Shown here one piece after another: positions 1 through 11,829 of a stretch of DNA of 64,000 bases (position 1 is its first letter; each line of letters opens with the position of its first letter). Source of the DNA: Phymatolithon calcareum. Lineage: Eukaryota; Rhodophyta; Florideophyceae; Hapalidiales. The DNA lies in assembly GCA_977006965.1 (NCBI GenBank), contig OZ345368.1, positions 1,922,001-1,986,000 of the forward strand, written 5' to 3'. The notes under the pieces were generated by a model, which did not search any database, was not told the DNA's origin, and saw only the letters and a list, made by a program, of their open reading frames with translations. The translations under genes and the position numbers were made by a program.

Positions 1-176
1 TGAACTGTTGCTTACAGCGACGCCTTCGGCATTTCTAGCCATGGTAGAGCATGGTGATGACAATTTCAACTTAATCAAAAAAACGCCTGATGGAAGTAGC
101 AGACTGTTTTTAGATAGAATCAGGTGATAATTCAAATAGACAAGCTCGAGCCTGACGGTAGAATTGCAGCTTGTTG

Positions 177-671
177 TCAAACAGAATTTTTCGGCAGCGA
201 TGAGGGCAGCTGGGAACTGGTACTTTGAAAGGAGAAGATTTTTCTTATGCTTCTTTCAACGTTCGTGCTTACCGTATGCGCGTTGTCTATGCTGCAGTGG
301 CCACAAAAATACAAGCCATCTGCGTAGTAAATCTTGTTCGCAGTGAACGGTTTCGGAGGAGATGGAGCTTGCTTAGAGACAATATGACGAGTATGGACTT
401 GTTTTGTAGGGCGCTTTCTGGCCAGAGCCTGAGAGCTGCGAGTAGCGCGCTTGGAGATCAGTGGTCGTACGTCCTTAAGGTAGTAGTTACGGTCTAAAAG
501 ATCAGGAGGACCGGCCTTTCGACGAGTTACGAACTCTGCCTTGCGCCTTTTTCTGGCAGCGGCAGTAGAGCCGTTTGCAAGTGATAACCTGCTTGCATGA
601 CCAGAAGTGACAGGAGAGGAGAACGTGACGGTAAATCGGAGTTTCGGATTAGGTGACGAAAACCGGAGGAG
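177..671 (-). other. Start-less open frame, unidentified
   Basis: This minus-strand frame stays open for about 164 codons between two stops but contains no ATG. The predicted product is basic and proline-rich in its first half, with a run of Arg/Lys near the middle. Near its C-terminus it reads YYADGLYFCGHC, so it has one CxxC pair. A second minus-strand frame just upstream (701-997, 98 aa) also contains a CxxC pair (CPDC), so both may be pieces of one old zinc-binding gene or mobile-element protein. I recognise no family. It could also be a chance open frame. Confidence 0.25.
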
Positions 672-682
672 CTAGCTATACG

Positions 683-3600
683 GCGGCAGCGGCTTAGAAT
701 TCAGAGCGCACAGCGGTGACACTGCAGTAACTGGGGACCCGAAAGGGTGACCAAGCAGCGTAGGTCTTGCACAACTCCTAGACGTAAAGCCTTCCAGGAG
801 CAACTGTCTGTCGTACCAAAGGTACAGCCGCTAGGGTGAAGCTTCCGAGGGAAGCGAGCAAAATAGTAACCTTCCTTTGAGTTGGGTCTCAGGTTTAGGG
901 CTGTTTCTCGGTCTTCACTGAGATACAGACGGTTTATATACACAATTTTCAGCCGAAGTCGGCAATCCGGGCATAAAGCCCACCCTAATTGGTCCATTTA
1001 TTCTGGAGTCGGCTAGCTATTGGCCAATACTCTCAAATTTGTGCTTCAGATTACTCCACATATAGTTTAGGAGAGTAGAACTCCAATTACTCAGCCGCCC
1101 GTAATTGACAAAGAAATCAAAATTAATGTTCGTGAATCAGAACTGGATTCCAAGTCATATGTTCGAGATCCTGAATCAGATCAAAGGTTTGAAGTATGAC
1201 TTTATGAAATATTTGATTTCCGGGGGAAGTTTCAATCGAAGCATCTAAATATTTCGCATGAAGTAGATTAATATATTATTAGATATACGAGGCAAGATGC
1301 GACCGGATGGAGGTGGAATTACTATTACTTCAGCAAGTTTTTTCAATTGCTTTCGGGTAAACACGAGTCACGACTCAGGTTATCAGCAGTCATCCAGTAT
1401 CTTGCGAGCTTTCAGACGCATATGTGCATAGCTTTCGCAATGTTGCACCGTCTCCGTACCGTGGACGCACCCCACTGCTGCAAGAGTGACTTTATCGTGC
1501 GTCATATTTACAATACTGATACGCATCAGTGCAAATATTCACTGTGTGTGTAACAGGATGGTGCAAGTCTCACCGTATGTGCGCATCATTTTATGTGTTC
1601 TTAGAGCCTCTTATAGGCCCATTGCACACTAGTGGTGCAATAGGATTATAGAAATGCGTGTGCTAGTTTTCTGCTTCCATCGCCAAATTCCTAGCTCTGT
1701 AAGGGCCGCATCAGTAGATATTTCGGTAGATATATAGAGCTTTCCTCTCTTCGAGCGCCGCCTCGGAAAAAGAGGGGAGCTACCTTAGCGTAACCGATTT
1801 TGGAGTAAACTCATCTAGCCGAATCCGCTTTATTCCTTAACGGTTGGTATCTCACAACGCATTGCGTGCGCACGACGTCTGACCCCCTTTTTTGCGTATC
1901 CTCTTGCGCGTCCGTGACAATCATCGTCGGGTGATTGTCTGTTCTTTATCCTTCCTGTGGAAGTGTCTCGCACCTGAGCAAAACTCTTGAGGAGTGGTGA
2001 CCCTGTTGAGGCCAACGGCGTGTCGTAGAGACCTTGGTCTCGGGACCCTTCGACAGTCGTTTAGCGCGGCTATAACATTGGGAAGCTTTGCTTTCTTGGC
2101 TCAACGGCACCGTGCGTGTACAAAGTTCTCCAGAAAGAACAGAAGGACCAGACCGGCAAAAGGTTAACTATCTTGCCACGATAGTTAGCTATCGCCCGAC
2201 AGAAACTTCTTTACAAGAAGTGCGGGAAGCCGCGATCGTAAGGGTTCTCGGACTATCCATCCTTGAAGCGCCAGGACTGTTCCTGCACGCTTCGTTTCTA
2301 TCTGAAACTTGTTGATACGTTTGTTTGACATACGCTTAACCTCTGAATTTACTGGTGAGATTTCCGTATTCTAGGATACAAGTTTTCTTGTTTCATACCA
2401 ACTTGAGTGACGAAACCAATTTCTACTGTTCTGGAGTGTTGTTCATTTGGTCGTGTTTTTTTGTCTATGGACTGGATTTACGACCCAGCCGGCTCGTTTT
2501 GAGTTGTGGCACTACACTGTCCTCAGTCCTCGAGCTATCCTTCTGACAATGCACGAGTGTCTAGGAATCGCTGCAAGGGTAGGAGTGCTCACGCGCCAGA
2601 AAAGGCCGGGCTGGGAAACAGCACCGTTAACAACACTTAAGCACGCACCACTTGGTGATCAGAAGGAAAGGTTGTCCTAAAAGAACCGATAGAGAAGATC
2701 GGTAGTGCGGTTGATAATTGGATAACGAGAAAATATAATCCGCCGTCGTTGGTCACAGTTTTTTCAGTGGCAGTCTGGGACGTTTTCGATTGGTCACAGG
2801 ATCGGACGGAGATGATCAAGATTGGTTAAAAAGAATAATTGGTGATAACTTATTCGCGAATGCTGTTATACACCGGAATGAATCGATGGTGGAACGATTC
2901 TGGTTGGACGAAAATTGGTTGGAATGTGGTGGATATGTTGGAACACGGGAAAGCAAAGGAGTGTTGGTGCTTGACTTTCCTCGTGGGTTGGTTCTGAGTT
3001 GTGTTCTTGTCCGCGCTACTCGGCTCCGGCTTGGAGCTGCTTAAGTAGTCTTCGGCGTCGCGTAGGAAGCGCTAACTAAGTGGTGAAGTATAAAGTGGAG
3101 GGTACAGAACTGCTCTGCATTTGTTAAACACGCATTAAAAAACCCAGTTATTACATTTACGAAAGCGGTTAAGGAGAAAGGACAGCTAGCTCTATGCCTC
3201 CCGTGCAGCACATTTAAAGGTATAAGTACAGCTAGCCTTATGCCTCCGTGCCGTACATCTAACAATTTACTTAATAGGTACTGTAATGTAGTTGCGCATA
3301 TGGAAAGCTTATAAGATTCTGGTAGCTTTTCAAGACGCTAGGCAGTAATTTTTTGAAACAGAAAGAACTGTGATGTCGGAATTCAATTTCGACAGAAGGG
3401 AGAAAATAAAATGCTTTTTTCACGGTGCAGGGGATCACTGGGGGAGCATGGCACCAGTTTGGCCCGACAATTTATAGTTTATTTGGGCCCAAATGATGGT
3501 GTGCTTCCCCGTTGATACATGACTTCCACATTGGAAATTTCCAATCACGAGTACAAGCATGGCGTGCAATCTATATGCAATTCCGGATTCGTTTTCATTT

Positions 3601-4216
3601 GCATTCCCGCATTGCAATCCCAAAGTAAATCTCAATCCATGAAGCAATCCCCAAAATTGCAATTGCGGGCAAGTAACTTGGCAGCGCAATGAAATTGGCT
3701 CCACCCATGATCACAGTCCAATCAGGAGATGAATGCTTCAGTAATGGGGAGTTCGCTTTCGGTTCAAGGGGTCGTGTGGAAATGTGGAAAACTGTTTCTG
3801 CAAAATTGCAGTGCAAATTCCTATGACCTCAACGAACCGGGGCTTAGTAACTCTGACGACTCTCTTGCAACATCATGCTCCCCGATGGCTTTTATTCTCC
3901 ATTTCACGATGAAGTTGTAACACGTTTTTGTCGAGGCGGCTATACAGTTTCTTCACAAAAGCATGTCCTGCTTTCTCTCTCTCTGGGATTTGAAACGCAC
4001 AAGTTGGCACACTGGCTGTGGTCGGGTTGTTCCCCTGGCGAAAAGCCGAGGGCGCCGCTTCGCGGGGACCATTATAGAAAAAGAATTGGATCGAAGAATG
4101 ACTTGGCAGCGTGAGAAATATCCTTCTGGTGTAAGTACGTATCGAAACCTACGCTACTGTAATGACTGTAATGCTATCTGTAAGGGCTTGCTGTAAATGC
4201 AAGCTGTAATGACAAT
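683..4216. other. No recognisable gene; repeat-like noncoding DNA
   Basis: Only short overlapping frames on both strands, with no domain signature. The stretch includes a short imperfect tandem duplication at 3182-3263. Otherwise I see no terminal repeats or RNA gene here. Confidence 0.5.
3182..3263. repeat. Two-copy imperfect direct repeat
   Basis: A unit starting ACAGCTAGCTCTATGCCTCC is followed 46 bp later by a second copy with a few substitutions and indels (3228-3263). It is probably a local slippage or duplication event; no function is visible. Confidence 0.6.
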
Positions 4217-4229
4217 TTGAAGGGAGCTA

Positions 4230-4870
4230 GTATTATACGAAATGGAGAGTATGATCGTGGCGTTGGACGCCACACTATCCTATCCAAGCCAAGGGAAGAG
4301 CATAACTCAAAAAACTGCAGTGGGCAAGTAGTGATATTGCCGCGATACTGCAACAAGAAGAATTCGCGGTCCCCTTCAAACGTATGCAGGAAGAGAAATA
4401 TCCAAGCCAACTCGGACGACTACTGTTCGCAAAAGAATGCACGTGGCTCGAAGCTAGAAGAAAGAGGAAAATACCGTAAGACAAACCGGATTATATCCCG
4501 GCCATCCTCAGGTTTGCCAAGGTGAGATATCGACAGCTGGTCATAAAACGCAAGCGGCAGGTTCCCTCAAGTGAGCACGACACTAATATCGAATACATTC
4601 GGAACGTCAGCAGAGCGCCACCTGGAGAACATACGAATGAACATAGCAAAGTATGAACTGAACTCTGGAGAAATGTTAAGAACGGAAAAGGAATTAGACT
4701 CCATACTACTCTACAGTGTCACCATAATTGACAATATGGAGAACGTCGAGTCCCTGTATTAAGGACCAGGCGATATACTAGAATAAACAAGTTAATAAAA
4801 GCTTCTCCCGCACAGTCTTAGGAGAGTTAATGAGTTCTTTCAAATAAACAACTAAACAGTTTCAAAAAAA
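4230..4870 (+). mobile_element. LINE 3'-end fragment, copy A
   Basis: The DNA matches a minus-strand copy at 56.4-57.5 kb and, more weakly, a plus-strand copy at 52.9-53.5 kb. Shared protein pieces include ILSKPREE at the left and SAERHLENIRMNIAKYELNSGEM at 4571-4762, but frames are broken in between. Copy C shows that these lie just after the reverse transcriptase thumb of a non-LTR element. After the last codons comes a 3' tail with AGGACCAGGCGATATACTAG, also found after copy C, and then a stretch (4780-4870) that reappears inverted at 54425-54520. The fragment is 5'-truncated and inactive, as is usual for LINE insertions. Confidence 0.5.
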
Positions 4871-6579
4871 TGTCCTCCTTCCTGAGTCTGGATCACGACC
4901 TTCGATTGCGAATCCTATGTCTATTGCAGGCACTCTTTGCTAGACATACGCGTAGACAATATGATAGACATGGATTATTTTGTACCTCAGGAGCAACCAA
5001 AAAAAGATACCTCGAACGTAGAGCTCTACAACCTTTCCTCTTCTCGCTCTTTCGTCATCTTGTCCATTTATGACACCCTTGCTTGATACAACATGTACTT
5101 CTGAAGCTCTTTGTTCTTGACAACCTCGCTCTTTCCAGGTTTGTGTTCCTTTTCATGCCATTTTCGCGTGCCCAGATAGTCCCTACATTCAGAAGTCTCT
5201 ACATTAAAATGTTGGTCCGCAAGTGAATGATGTGCAAAAACGTGCCCAGGGGGTTACTCCTCGTAGCAGGGAAACTAAATAGAATGCTTCCTCCGGCAGT
5301 TCAAGTCACATCTCTATTTTACAGAGTGGTCAAATGCCATCGTCATGGTCATTGAAAAGCGGTGAACGCTGCCAAGCGGGTGGAACAGCGGCTCAAGTTA
5401 GTTGCTTAAACGGAGCGTGACGTTTCGTCCGCACCGGTGGTTGAAGCCAGAGCATAAAGTAGGAGTTGGACATACCAAACGGCCTGCGTACCCTTTAGAG
5501 ACACTGGTCGGATGACCGCCAATGAATACGAACAGGGTTGTGAAATTGAAATTAACGTATAATATACGATCGGGAGACGTCCATCAATAGATGGGAATAT
5601 ATTGTACGCCCGAGGAAATCTTGATAACATTAATCTAATACCGCAGTCTTCAATAGCAGTGTTTGGACGGTAGAAGTTCATTACGCCTGGAGTCTGATTC
5701 ATTGGAACAGGCGGAGCCGGGGAAACGATTGCGCTGCAGGTTGTTGCGCTCGGCACTTATAGTCGCGCATGTTTTCCGTTCGAATTCCATACAGTGTTCT
5801 TGGTCAGAACACCACTACATAGTTAGCATTAGGAGCAATCGTGAAAAATCTGCGGCTAACAGAGGCACCAGCATGCGCCTCTGTAGTGGATCGCCACGCG
5901 TTGTCCAAGAGTAATGTATTGAGTTTGTCGAGCAATTAGGTGGGGTTTAGTCCAAGTTCATGATATTCTACGTGGACTACAACGGCAGTCATCCTTTGTT
6001 CGAGACACGCAACATTTATTGCGTTTATTGCAGTAGTATTCATTGGACTGATTTCGTGACAGTTCTCTTTCGTGTTTACTAGGAATACAAGTGTTTACCC
6101 AGGTTGGGTGACGAAATCAGCGTAACAGAAAAGATATAAAATCCTGCTGGGAGTTCCTGACTGAGAAGGAACTCAAGCATTAAGAAGAAAACTGAAACCA
6201 ATCAAAAATTCTAGAACGAGCTAGTGCGGCTAATACCGAACGCCGGAGACGGTGTGTTCCACTCGTCGTGGACACAGCTATCGATTCATAGACCATTTGG
6301 GAACTATAATCATAGAACCGATTATCCTCCAAAGATCCTGCTTCTGGCTGTGAATCTAGAACGACAATCGCTGATACCATCCAAGTCATCTCGCCGTTTG
6401 GAAAGCTTGGCTTCGCTTGTCATCAGGCCGATATAAGATTATGTCATCTCGCTCGCTGGAGAAAGTTTGGCCAATTCGATATTGGAACTTCATTTACCAA
6501 CAAGGCTGAACCAGTTCACCTGCTGGAATATCCAACCAAGACGAGTTCGCTCGCCTGACCGAATTTACATGAGTGCAAA
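4871..6579. other. No recognisable gene
   Basis: Short frames only. There are no domain motifs, terminal repeats or RNA signatures that I can support. Confidence 0.5.
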
Positions 6580-7359
6580 GTGACAGTTATAACTTTTCTT
6601 AAGCCTACTCTCTTTTCGAAAATTATTTCCTACGTGGATAGCAGTATTTGCAGTTTTCGGAAAGTTTCAAGGCGAAACATGGAAGAAAATGCCAGCACGC
6701 GCGGAGCAAGTTCCTCCGAAGACTTTCATATACCTCTTGTGGTTAATGGCAGCGAGGAAGCCAGAAGGAGAAGCAGAAGAAACACAGCGTATATGCAAGG
6801 AATAACCGCGTTTCTCATAATTGCGATTGGCGTAACTCTTTCTGCCCTTGTGGGAGCCTTAAATCCAGCGAAAAGGGAAACTTGGTTTGAAAGGCTTCAA
6901 GACAGCCTCTTTACCTTTATGCTGCCATGGTTTCCTCTCGCGATTGCTGTGCTGCAGGGTTGGACAGGGATTGCCCGAAATTTGACTAATGAGGTTCACA
7001 TTCGTACTGTGACTGACTTCAAAGTGATAAACAAGATCGACGAACAAGGACTGACCTGGCTAATGATGGTCAATGAAGACGTATCCAGCTTGTTTCAGTA
7101 TGAAGGGTCTAGTTACAAACACCCGTCGGGTACCGAAGGGAAATTGAAGCGAGATTCGCAAATATTGAGCAAGGAAATAGCGAAGGTTTGGAAGTTTGGA
7201 GAACGCCTTGCATACAATACTGTGACAAAAGAACTGATGACTTACGTTCTGGAAGATAAGAATCTGCGCATCTTGCCTGGCACCGTAGCCCGAGACACCA
7301 AAAAGATATATGTGTATAAATTGAATCGCCGGACAACGGAGCGCTATACTATCGGGTAA
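6580..7359 (+). pseudogene. Truncated copy of two-span membrane protein
   Basis: The frame gives up to 259 aa, nearly identical to the C-terminal half of the protein at 10378-11829. It has two hydrophobic spans around GITAFLIIAIGVTLSALVG and FMLPWFPLAIAVLQ. About 240 N-terminal residues present in the full copy are missing because the duplicated segment starts inside the gene at about 6598. A 27-bp in-frame block between SSIC and MEEN is absent from the other copy. A start at the MEEN methionine (6679) would still give a protein with both spans, so expression cannot be excluded, but a broken duplicate is the simplest reading. Confidence 0.6.
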
Positions 7360-7551
7360 AAATAGCAAAGAACGACAAGTATTTCATGAAAGCTTGTTTT
7401 CTGTCATTTACGAAGAGGACCTGCGAAGCTTGCTTGTTTGCGTGGCAAAGAACAGGCTTACTCGTAAATTAGATCAATAGTTCTCATTAAGTAAATGTTA
7501 CGAGGGGGCAATTACCTGAACCTTGTAGAGTCTTCTGCCTTTTCAATTCGT

Positions 7552-7569
7552 ATGGTACGGCCGTACCAT
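7552..7569. promoter_or_regulatory. 18-bp perfect palindrome, copy 1
   Basis: ATGGTACGG is followed directly by its reverse complement. It lies in the spacer between the convergent membrane-protein and UBX genes and is kept in the second copy (12022-12039). It could be a protein-binding site or part of a 3' end signal; function unknown. Confidence 0.5.
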
Positions 7570-7684
7570 CACTAGCACTCAAGTCACGGGACAGCGTTTA
7601 GGAAATAGGAGTAGCAATTGCATGTCCGCTGCGGCGCCCGTTTCTCCTGACCGTCTTCCACATCACTTGACGGCGGAGCACCAG

Positions 7685-8374
7685 CTACAAAAGAGGAGAG
7701 AAAAGAACCAGCGACTCCAACCGCATCCCGCAAAAAGCTCCCACCTGCTTGCACACTGACGAGAACACCACTGCCTGTACTTGTCCCGCCCTCCCTTGTC
7801 GGACAATCAGCTTGGCCGACGGCACCAGTCCGAACTCCTGCATTATCTTCTGCAAATCCCCTCGCTCGAACACGCGTCGAGGAAATGCAACCGACATCTG
7901 CACATTTTGCGCACCTACGTTCATCTCTTCGGCAATCCAATCCACCATTGATCTCAGCGCAACATCATTCGCAAACGTGCGCTGCGCAACGCTCCCATCC
8001 AGCAGTCGTACCAACAAACGCGCGCCTGCGCGGGTGCACTACCGAGTTTGAGTGCGCGGTCTGCAGACGACAGCGCGCGCGCCTGTACTGTCTACTGCTG
8101 CGGTTTTTACGGCAGCCTTCTCCGCCGACAACACCGCTATAGTTTTCTTCTTCGATACCGGTCTGCGTTGCGCGGCGGCCGGCGCACCCGCCTGCGTGGC
8201 GCGCGACGAGGTTGCGCGCGGGAGCCGCCGGGGCGGATGCAGTGTAGAGCCGAGACTGGTCGGCAGGGGCGGTGCCGGGACGTCACGCGCAAGCGTTGCG
8301 TAATCGATTGCGCGAACAAGTGCCGCGGGGGAGACGAAGAACTCTGTGTGCACGAAGACGCGGCCGTCGGGCAC
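7685..8374 (-). pseudogene. UBX-domain (UBXN4-like) gene, truncated copy 1
   Basis: The minus strand reads from PDGRVFVHTEFF through a basic Ala/Pro-rich linker to a TAG stop at 8041-8039. It continues in the same frame into a UBX domain (8017-7685) with RLLDGSVAQRTF, the FPRR motif and GLVPSAKLIV, the usual UBX landmarks. UBX domains bind the p97/Cdc48 ATPase, and erasin (UBXN4) works in ER-associated degradation. The N-terminal thioredoxin-like UAS part seen in copy 2 is missing because the duplication ends here. With no N-terminus and a stop before UBX, this copy is most likely dead. Confidence 0.6.
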
Positions 8375-8689
8375 TGCCGGCCGAGGGCGTGTGGACCTGC
8401 ACCTTCACCGAAATCATCAACCATCTCCTCGCCACTGTGCAACCACAACCGCAAAGCCGCTCCCCAAGAAGCGAAACAACCTCAAGTCTGCAACTTTGAA
8501 TCCCTCCGCAATCAAACAGCAGCCGCAGCCGCAACGTGTGGCAAACAACAGTGTCGTCTCAATCCCTTCCATTGCACCCGCCTCGTCTCAATCCCATCCC
8601 CCCGTGCACATACTGCTAGCCCTTTTACAAGAGTGTGCCCCATCCACAACAAGGTTTCATCTCATCTGTCCTTCGCTCGGAGCAGCCGC

Positions 8690-9150
8690 ATTATGTCGCG
8701 CTCTTGTCGGCGGTAAAAATTCAGAGTCTTTACTTCACAAAAAAAGTCCACAGCGCAACCATTCTCCAGGGTGCGATTTGGAGTAAGTCCCTGGTCCAAG
8801 GAAAAGCGTATGAGCGCAAGTCTCGTGACTTGCTTCCTGTGGCGGGTCCCATTGTGGTCACCACAAGTCAGAGCGACCGCGCGTTAAGATCTTACCTATT
8901 CTTTCACAATCGATCTCTCGGATTGCACGGGGCTGTCAAAGTCGGCCGCATGCCGTCAAGTGAAAAAGTATTGGGTGACGTGTCGGTGGATTACGAGTTT
9001 CAACCGGGATAAATTTCAATATCGAAGCAGATAGGTACGTGGATGAAGGGGTCTTTTTTCGCAGGGATTCATGGTGACATGTTTGGACCGGAGATTATGC
9101 GACTGATGCGACAGGCTATTCACTGTCAAGTCGAGAATGGTGAGTATATG
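8690..9150 (+). pseudogene. Alpha/beta-hydrolase-like C-terminal fragment
   Basis: One frame is open through 9012, stops at TAA (9010-9012) and continues in the same frame. It resembles the C-terminal part of an alpha/beta hydrolase family: AGPIVVTTSQSDRALRSY has the shape of the strand-6 'GPI..T.S..D.A' motif carrying the acidic residue. Further on, AGIHGDMFGPEI resembles the 'H.D....EI' motif carrying the catalytic His. No nucleophile Gly-x-Ser-x-Gly segment is visible upstream. It looks like a gene remnant cut by the duplicated segment and closed by one stop. The family call is from pattern memory and is tentative. Confidence 0.35.
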
Positions 9151-10377
9151 CTGAACAAGGATGCCGCCGTTGGACAACCAGCATTCACCGCCTCGCCAAA
9201 CCGACGTCCGAAAACCCGTGCCCACGGCCCCGTCGCATCCCCTCAATCGCACAGGCCTAACCTCCTCGTCACCCCAACCTCGATACCACAATTCACCACA
9301 CAACTCGCTCCACCATGCTCTTCCAACCGATCCGTAGTTGCCACATCGGCCACCAACCCTGCACAGCACCAGCACTACAACTCATTATGCCGGTGTCACG
9401 CAAAGCCAAATACCTCGCCAACATTCGAACGCGCAAATGGTCACTACGTAGAAGTCAAGAATGAGACCTTAAAATGCGCCCCAAATGGAATCGACCGCCG
9501 ATTAATTTCACCACGCCAGTGCACCGAAAACGTTAGCGCCACGTACCCGCCATATCCAACGCTCGCCCCAACCTCACCGTTTTCATAACACCCCCACGCC
9601 TGCTGCTTTCCCACAGCTGCGCAACTCTGTGTAATTCCGTCTGTGCTGATGTTCCGATATAGCGACGTCATGGGATGCGCACGAGTTGCGCTGGTGTCAG
9701 TAGCAGCGTTGGGTATCGCCTTCACAACAGTGCGGTTGGAGGTTGCCATCGCATCGATTTCGGACCTGATCATAACGCCAAAAGCGCGCACCGCAGCGTG
9801 AGAATGGTGAGGCTGTCGCGTGGCTGTGATTCATCCGTACGTCATTGCCAAGTTAACCGCCGTCAAGAGCACCTGGTCCGCCTCGGCCTTCTTTTGCGTA
9901 CTCGGACGCTGGCTGAAGAACCGTAAACGTGGGCGAATTTAGCGTAATCGTCGGCGTCGGGACGAGCGCCGACTTGGTAGGGCATCTGTTGGATGGGATC
10001 GACGGACTGTTTGTAAAAAGGATTGCGCGCAGAAACAATACCTGTTCATCGTATCATACACAAAAAGTTACGCACGTGTGTGCTTCTGGTCGGCACCGGT
10101 CGCGCCTGCCGGAGGACTTCCTGCTGGATCTCCCGAGGTGCTGCACCTCGGCATTTCAATTCTTAGGTTTATAGTTTTTTTTAGTTCTTTTATATAGTTC
10201 GGTAACCTCAGGGGAACCTCGTAACCCTAGGAAGGGTTTTCTAGACATACTTAACCTTGTACTTGCAATAAGCACAAGAAGGAGGGCAGCTCACCGTCCG
10301 CGACAAAGAGCCCCCAAAACCCAAACAAAAAAACATTCTCCCATCTTTCTCTCTTCGTTCTTTTTCTCCCCCACAAT
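9151..10377. other. Spacer with no supported gene
   Basis: This lies between the hydrolase remnant and the membrane-protein gene. A 50-codon hydrophobic frame (9649-9801, starting MFRYSDVMGCARVALVSVAA) might be a small membrane peptide, but nothing else supports it. The last 60 bp before 10378 are pyrimidine-rich, as expected for a leader or promoter-proximal region. I see no TATA box. Confidence 0.4.
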
Positions 10378-11829
10378 ATGACGGAACGGAGCGATGCCTT
10401 CTATGAATCTCTATTGAGCTCCGAATCATCCTCGCCTGGCAACGATAACCTGCCCACTCCGAGAGCTCTATCGGCTCCTCACAACTCCGTGACCTCTTAT
10501 GCTGTCGCTCATTCAGACTGCATCTACCCCGCACCTCCAGAAGGTGAAGCCGCTCTCCCTTGGCAAAGCTGCACATTTCAAGTTGACCTTGAAGTGTTCC
10601 AGGTTTTCCACACGCAGGGCACGCCAGACAGCATTGCCACTGTATCGTTGAAATGTACCGAGTCTAAAATTTCTATTTGCTGTCAAGATGAAGAGATGGC
10701 TCATTTTAAATTTCGAATTGAGCAGGACACTATTATCTGTGATCCAATCGACAATTTTCGGGGCTCTAAGCTGCAGAAACTTCTCACAATGTCATCGATT
10801 GGACTGTTTCAATTGAAAGCTGATGGTCGAAGCCTCCCTCATCCGTGGCCGTGGGTTCACGTAAGAGGAGCTGTTAATGTGGCAATAGGAGAATGGAAGA
10901 TGTTCGGAATCAACGTTCAAGTACGACATCTACGGACACTACCTCGCGACTCGCATATATCTCCCCAAATGAGCTACGCGATGCTACACATCGAAATTGT
11001 TGAATATTGTATCGAAATGCAATTCAAAGAATACACCACCCTGAATAACGACGAATTCGATTCCCCGCCTTTGAATGATCAAAATGTCATATTACTCAAG
11101 CCTACTCTTTTTTCGAAAATTATTTCCTACGTGGATAGCAGTATTTGCATGGAAGAAAATGCCAGCACGAGCGGAGCAAGTTCCTCCGAAGACTTTTATT
11201 CACCTCTTTTGGTTAATGGCAGCGAGGAAGCCAGAAGGAGAAGCAGCAGAAACACAGCGTATATGCAAGGAATAACCGCGTTTCTCATAATTGCGATTGG
11301 CGTAACTCTTTCTGCCCTTGTGGGAGCCTTAAATCCAGCGAAAAGGGAAACTTGGTTTGAAAGGCTTCAAGACAGCCTCTTTACCTTTATGCTGCCATGG
11401 TTTCCTCTCGCGATTGCTGTGCTGCAGGGTTGGACAGGGATTGCCCGAAATTTGACTAATAAGGTTCCCATTCGTACTGTGACTGACTTCAAAGTGATAA
11501 ACAAGATCGACGAACAAGGACTGACCTGGCTAATGATGGTCAATGAAGACGTATCCAGCTTGTTTCAGTATGAAGGATCTAGTTACAAACACCCGTCGGG
11601 TACCGAAGGGAAATTCAAACGAGATTCGCAAATATTGAGCAAGGAAATAGCGAAGGTTTGGAAGTTTGGAGAACGCCTTGCATACAACACTGTGACAGAA
11701 GAACTGATGACTTATGTTCTGAAAGGTACGAATCTGCGCATCTTGCCTGGCATCGAAGCCCGAGACACCAAAAAGATATATGTGTATAAATTGAATCGCC
11801 GGACAACGGAGCGCTATACTATCGGGTAA
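10378..11829 (+). CDS. Two-span membrane protein, unknown function
   Basis: A 483-aa frame starts at an ATG after a long pyrimidine-rich leader. About 225 N-terminal residues are mixed polar with several cysteines and no motif I know. A linker rich in Ser, Glu and Arg follows, then a hydrophobic span at about 299-319 and another at about 340-362, with a charged loop between them. The last 120 residues are soluble, with basic patches and an ending of NRRTTERYTIG. There is no clear signal peptide, so the N-terminal half probably faces the cytosol. I do not recognise the family. The C-terminal half was copied to 6.6 kb. It is the only intact-looking gene of the left arm. Confidence 0.7.
   Translation: MTERSDAFYESLLSSESSSPGNDNLPTPRALSAPHNSVTSYAVAHSDCIYPAPPEGEAALPWQSCTFQVDLEVFQVFHTQGTPDSIATVSLKCTESKISICCQDEEMAHFKFRIEQDTIICDPIDNFRGSKLQKLLTMSSIGLFQLKADGRSLPHPWPWVHVRGAVNVAIGEWKMFGINVQVRHLRTLPRDSHISPQMSYAMLHIEIVEYCIEMQFKEYTTLNNDEFDSPPLNDQNVILLKPTLFSKIISYVDSSICMEENASTSGASSSEDFYSPLLVNGSEEARRRSSRNTAYMQGITAFLIIAIGVTLSALVGALNPAKRETWFERLQDSLFTFMLPWFPLAIAVLQGWTGIARNLTNKVPIRTVTDFKVINKIDEQGLTWLMMVNEDVSSLFQYEGSSYKHPSGTEGKFKRDSQILSKEIAKVWKFGERLAYNTVTEELMTYVLKGTNLRILPGIEARDTKKIYVYKLNRRTTERYTIG

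Larger units (their letters stand above)
6598..8380. repeat. Duplicated segment, copy 1 (truncated)
   Basis: This is nearly identical to 11092-12842 in the same orientation, with scattered substitutions and a 27-bp extra block near 6655. It begins inside the coding region of the two-span membrane protein and ends inside the UBX-protein gene. Both genes are therefore cut at the segment boundaries here, while the sequence outside the boundaries is unrelated. Copy 2 has longer versions of both genes, so copy 1 is most simply the derivative. Confidence 0.85.
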
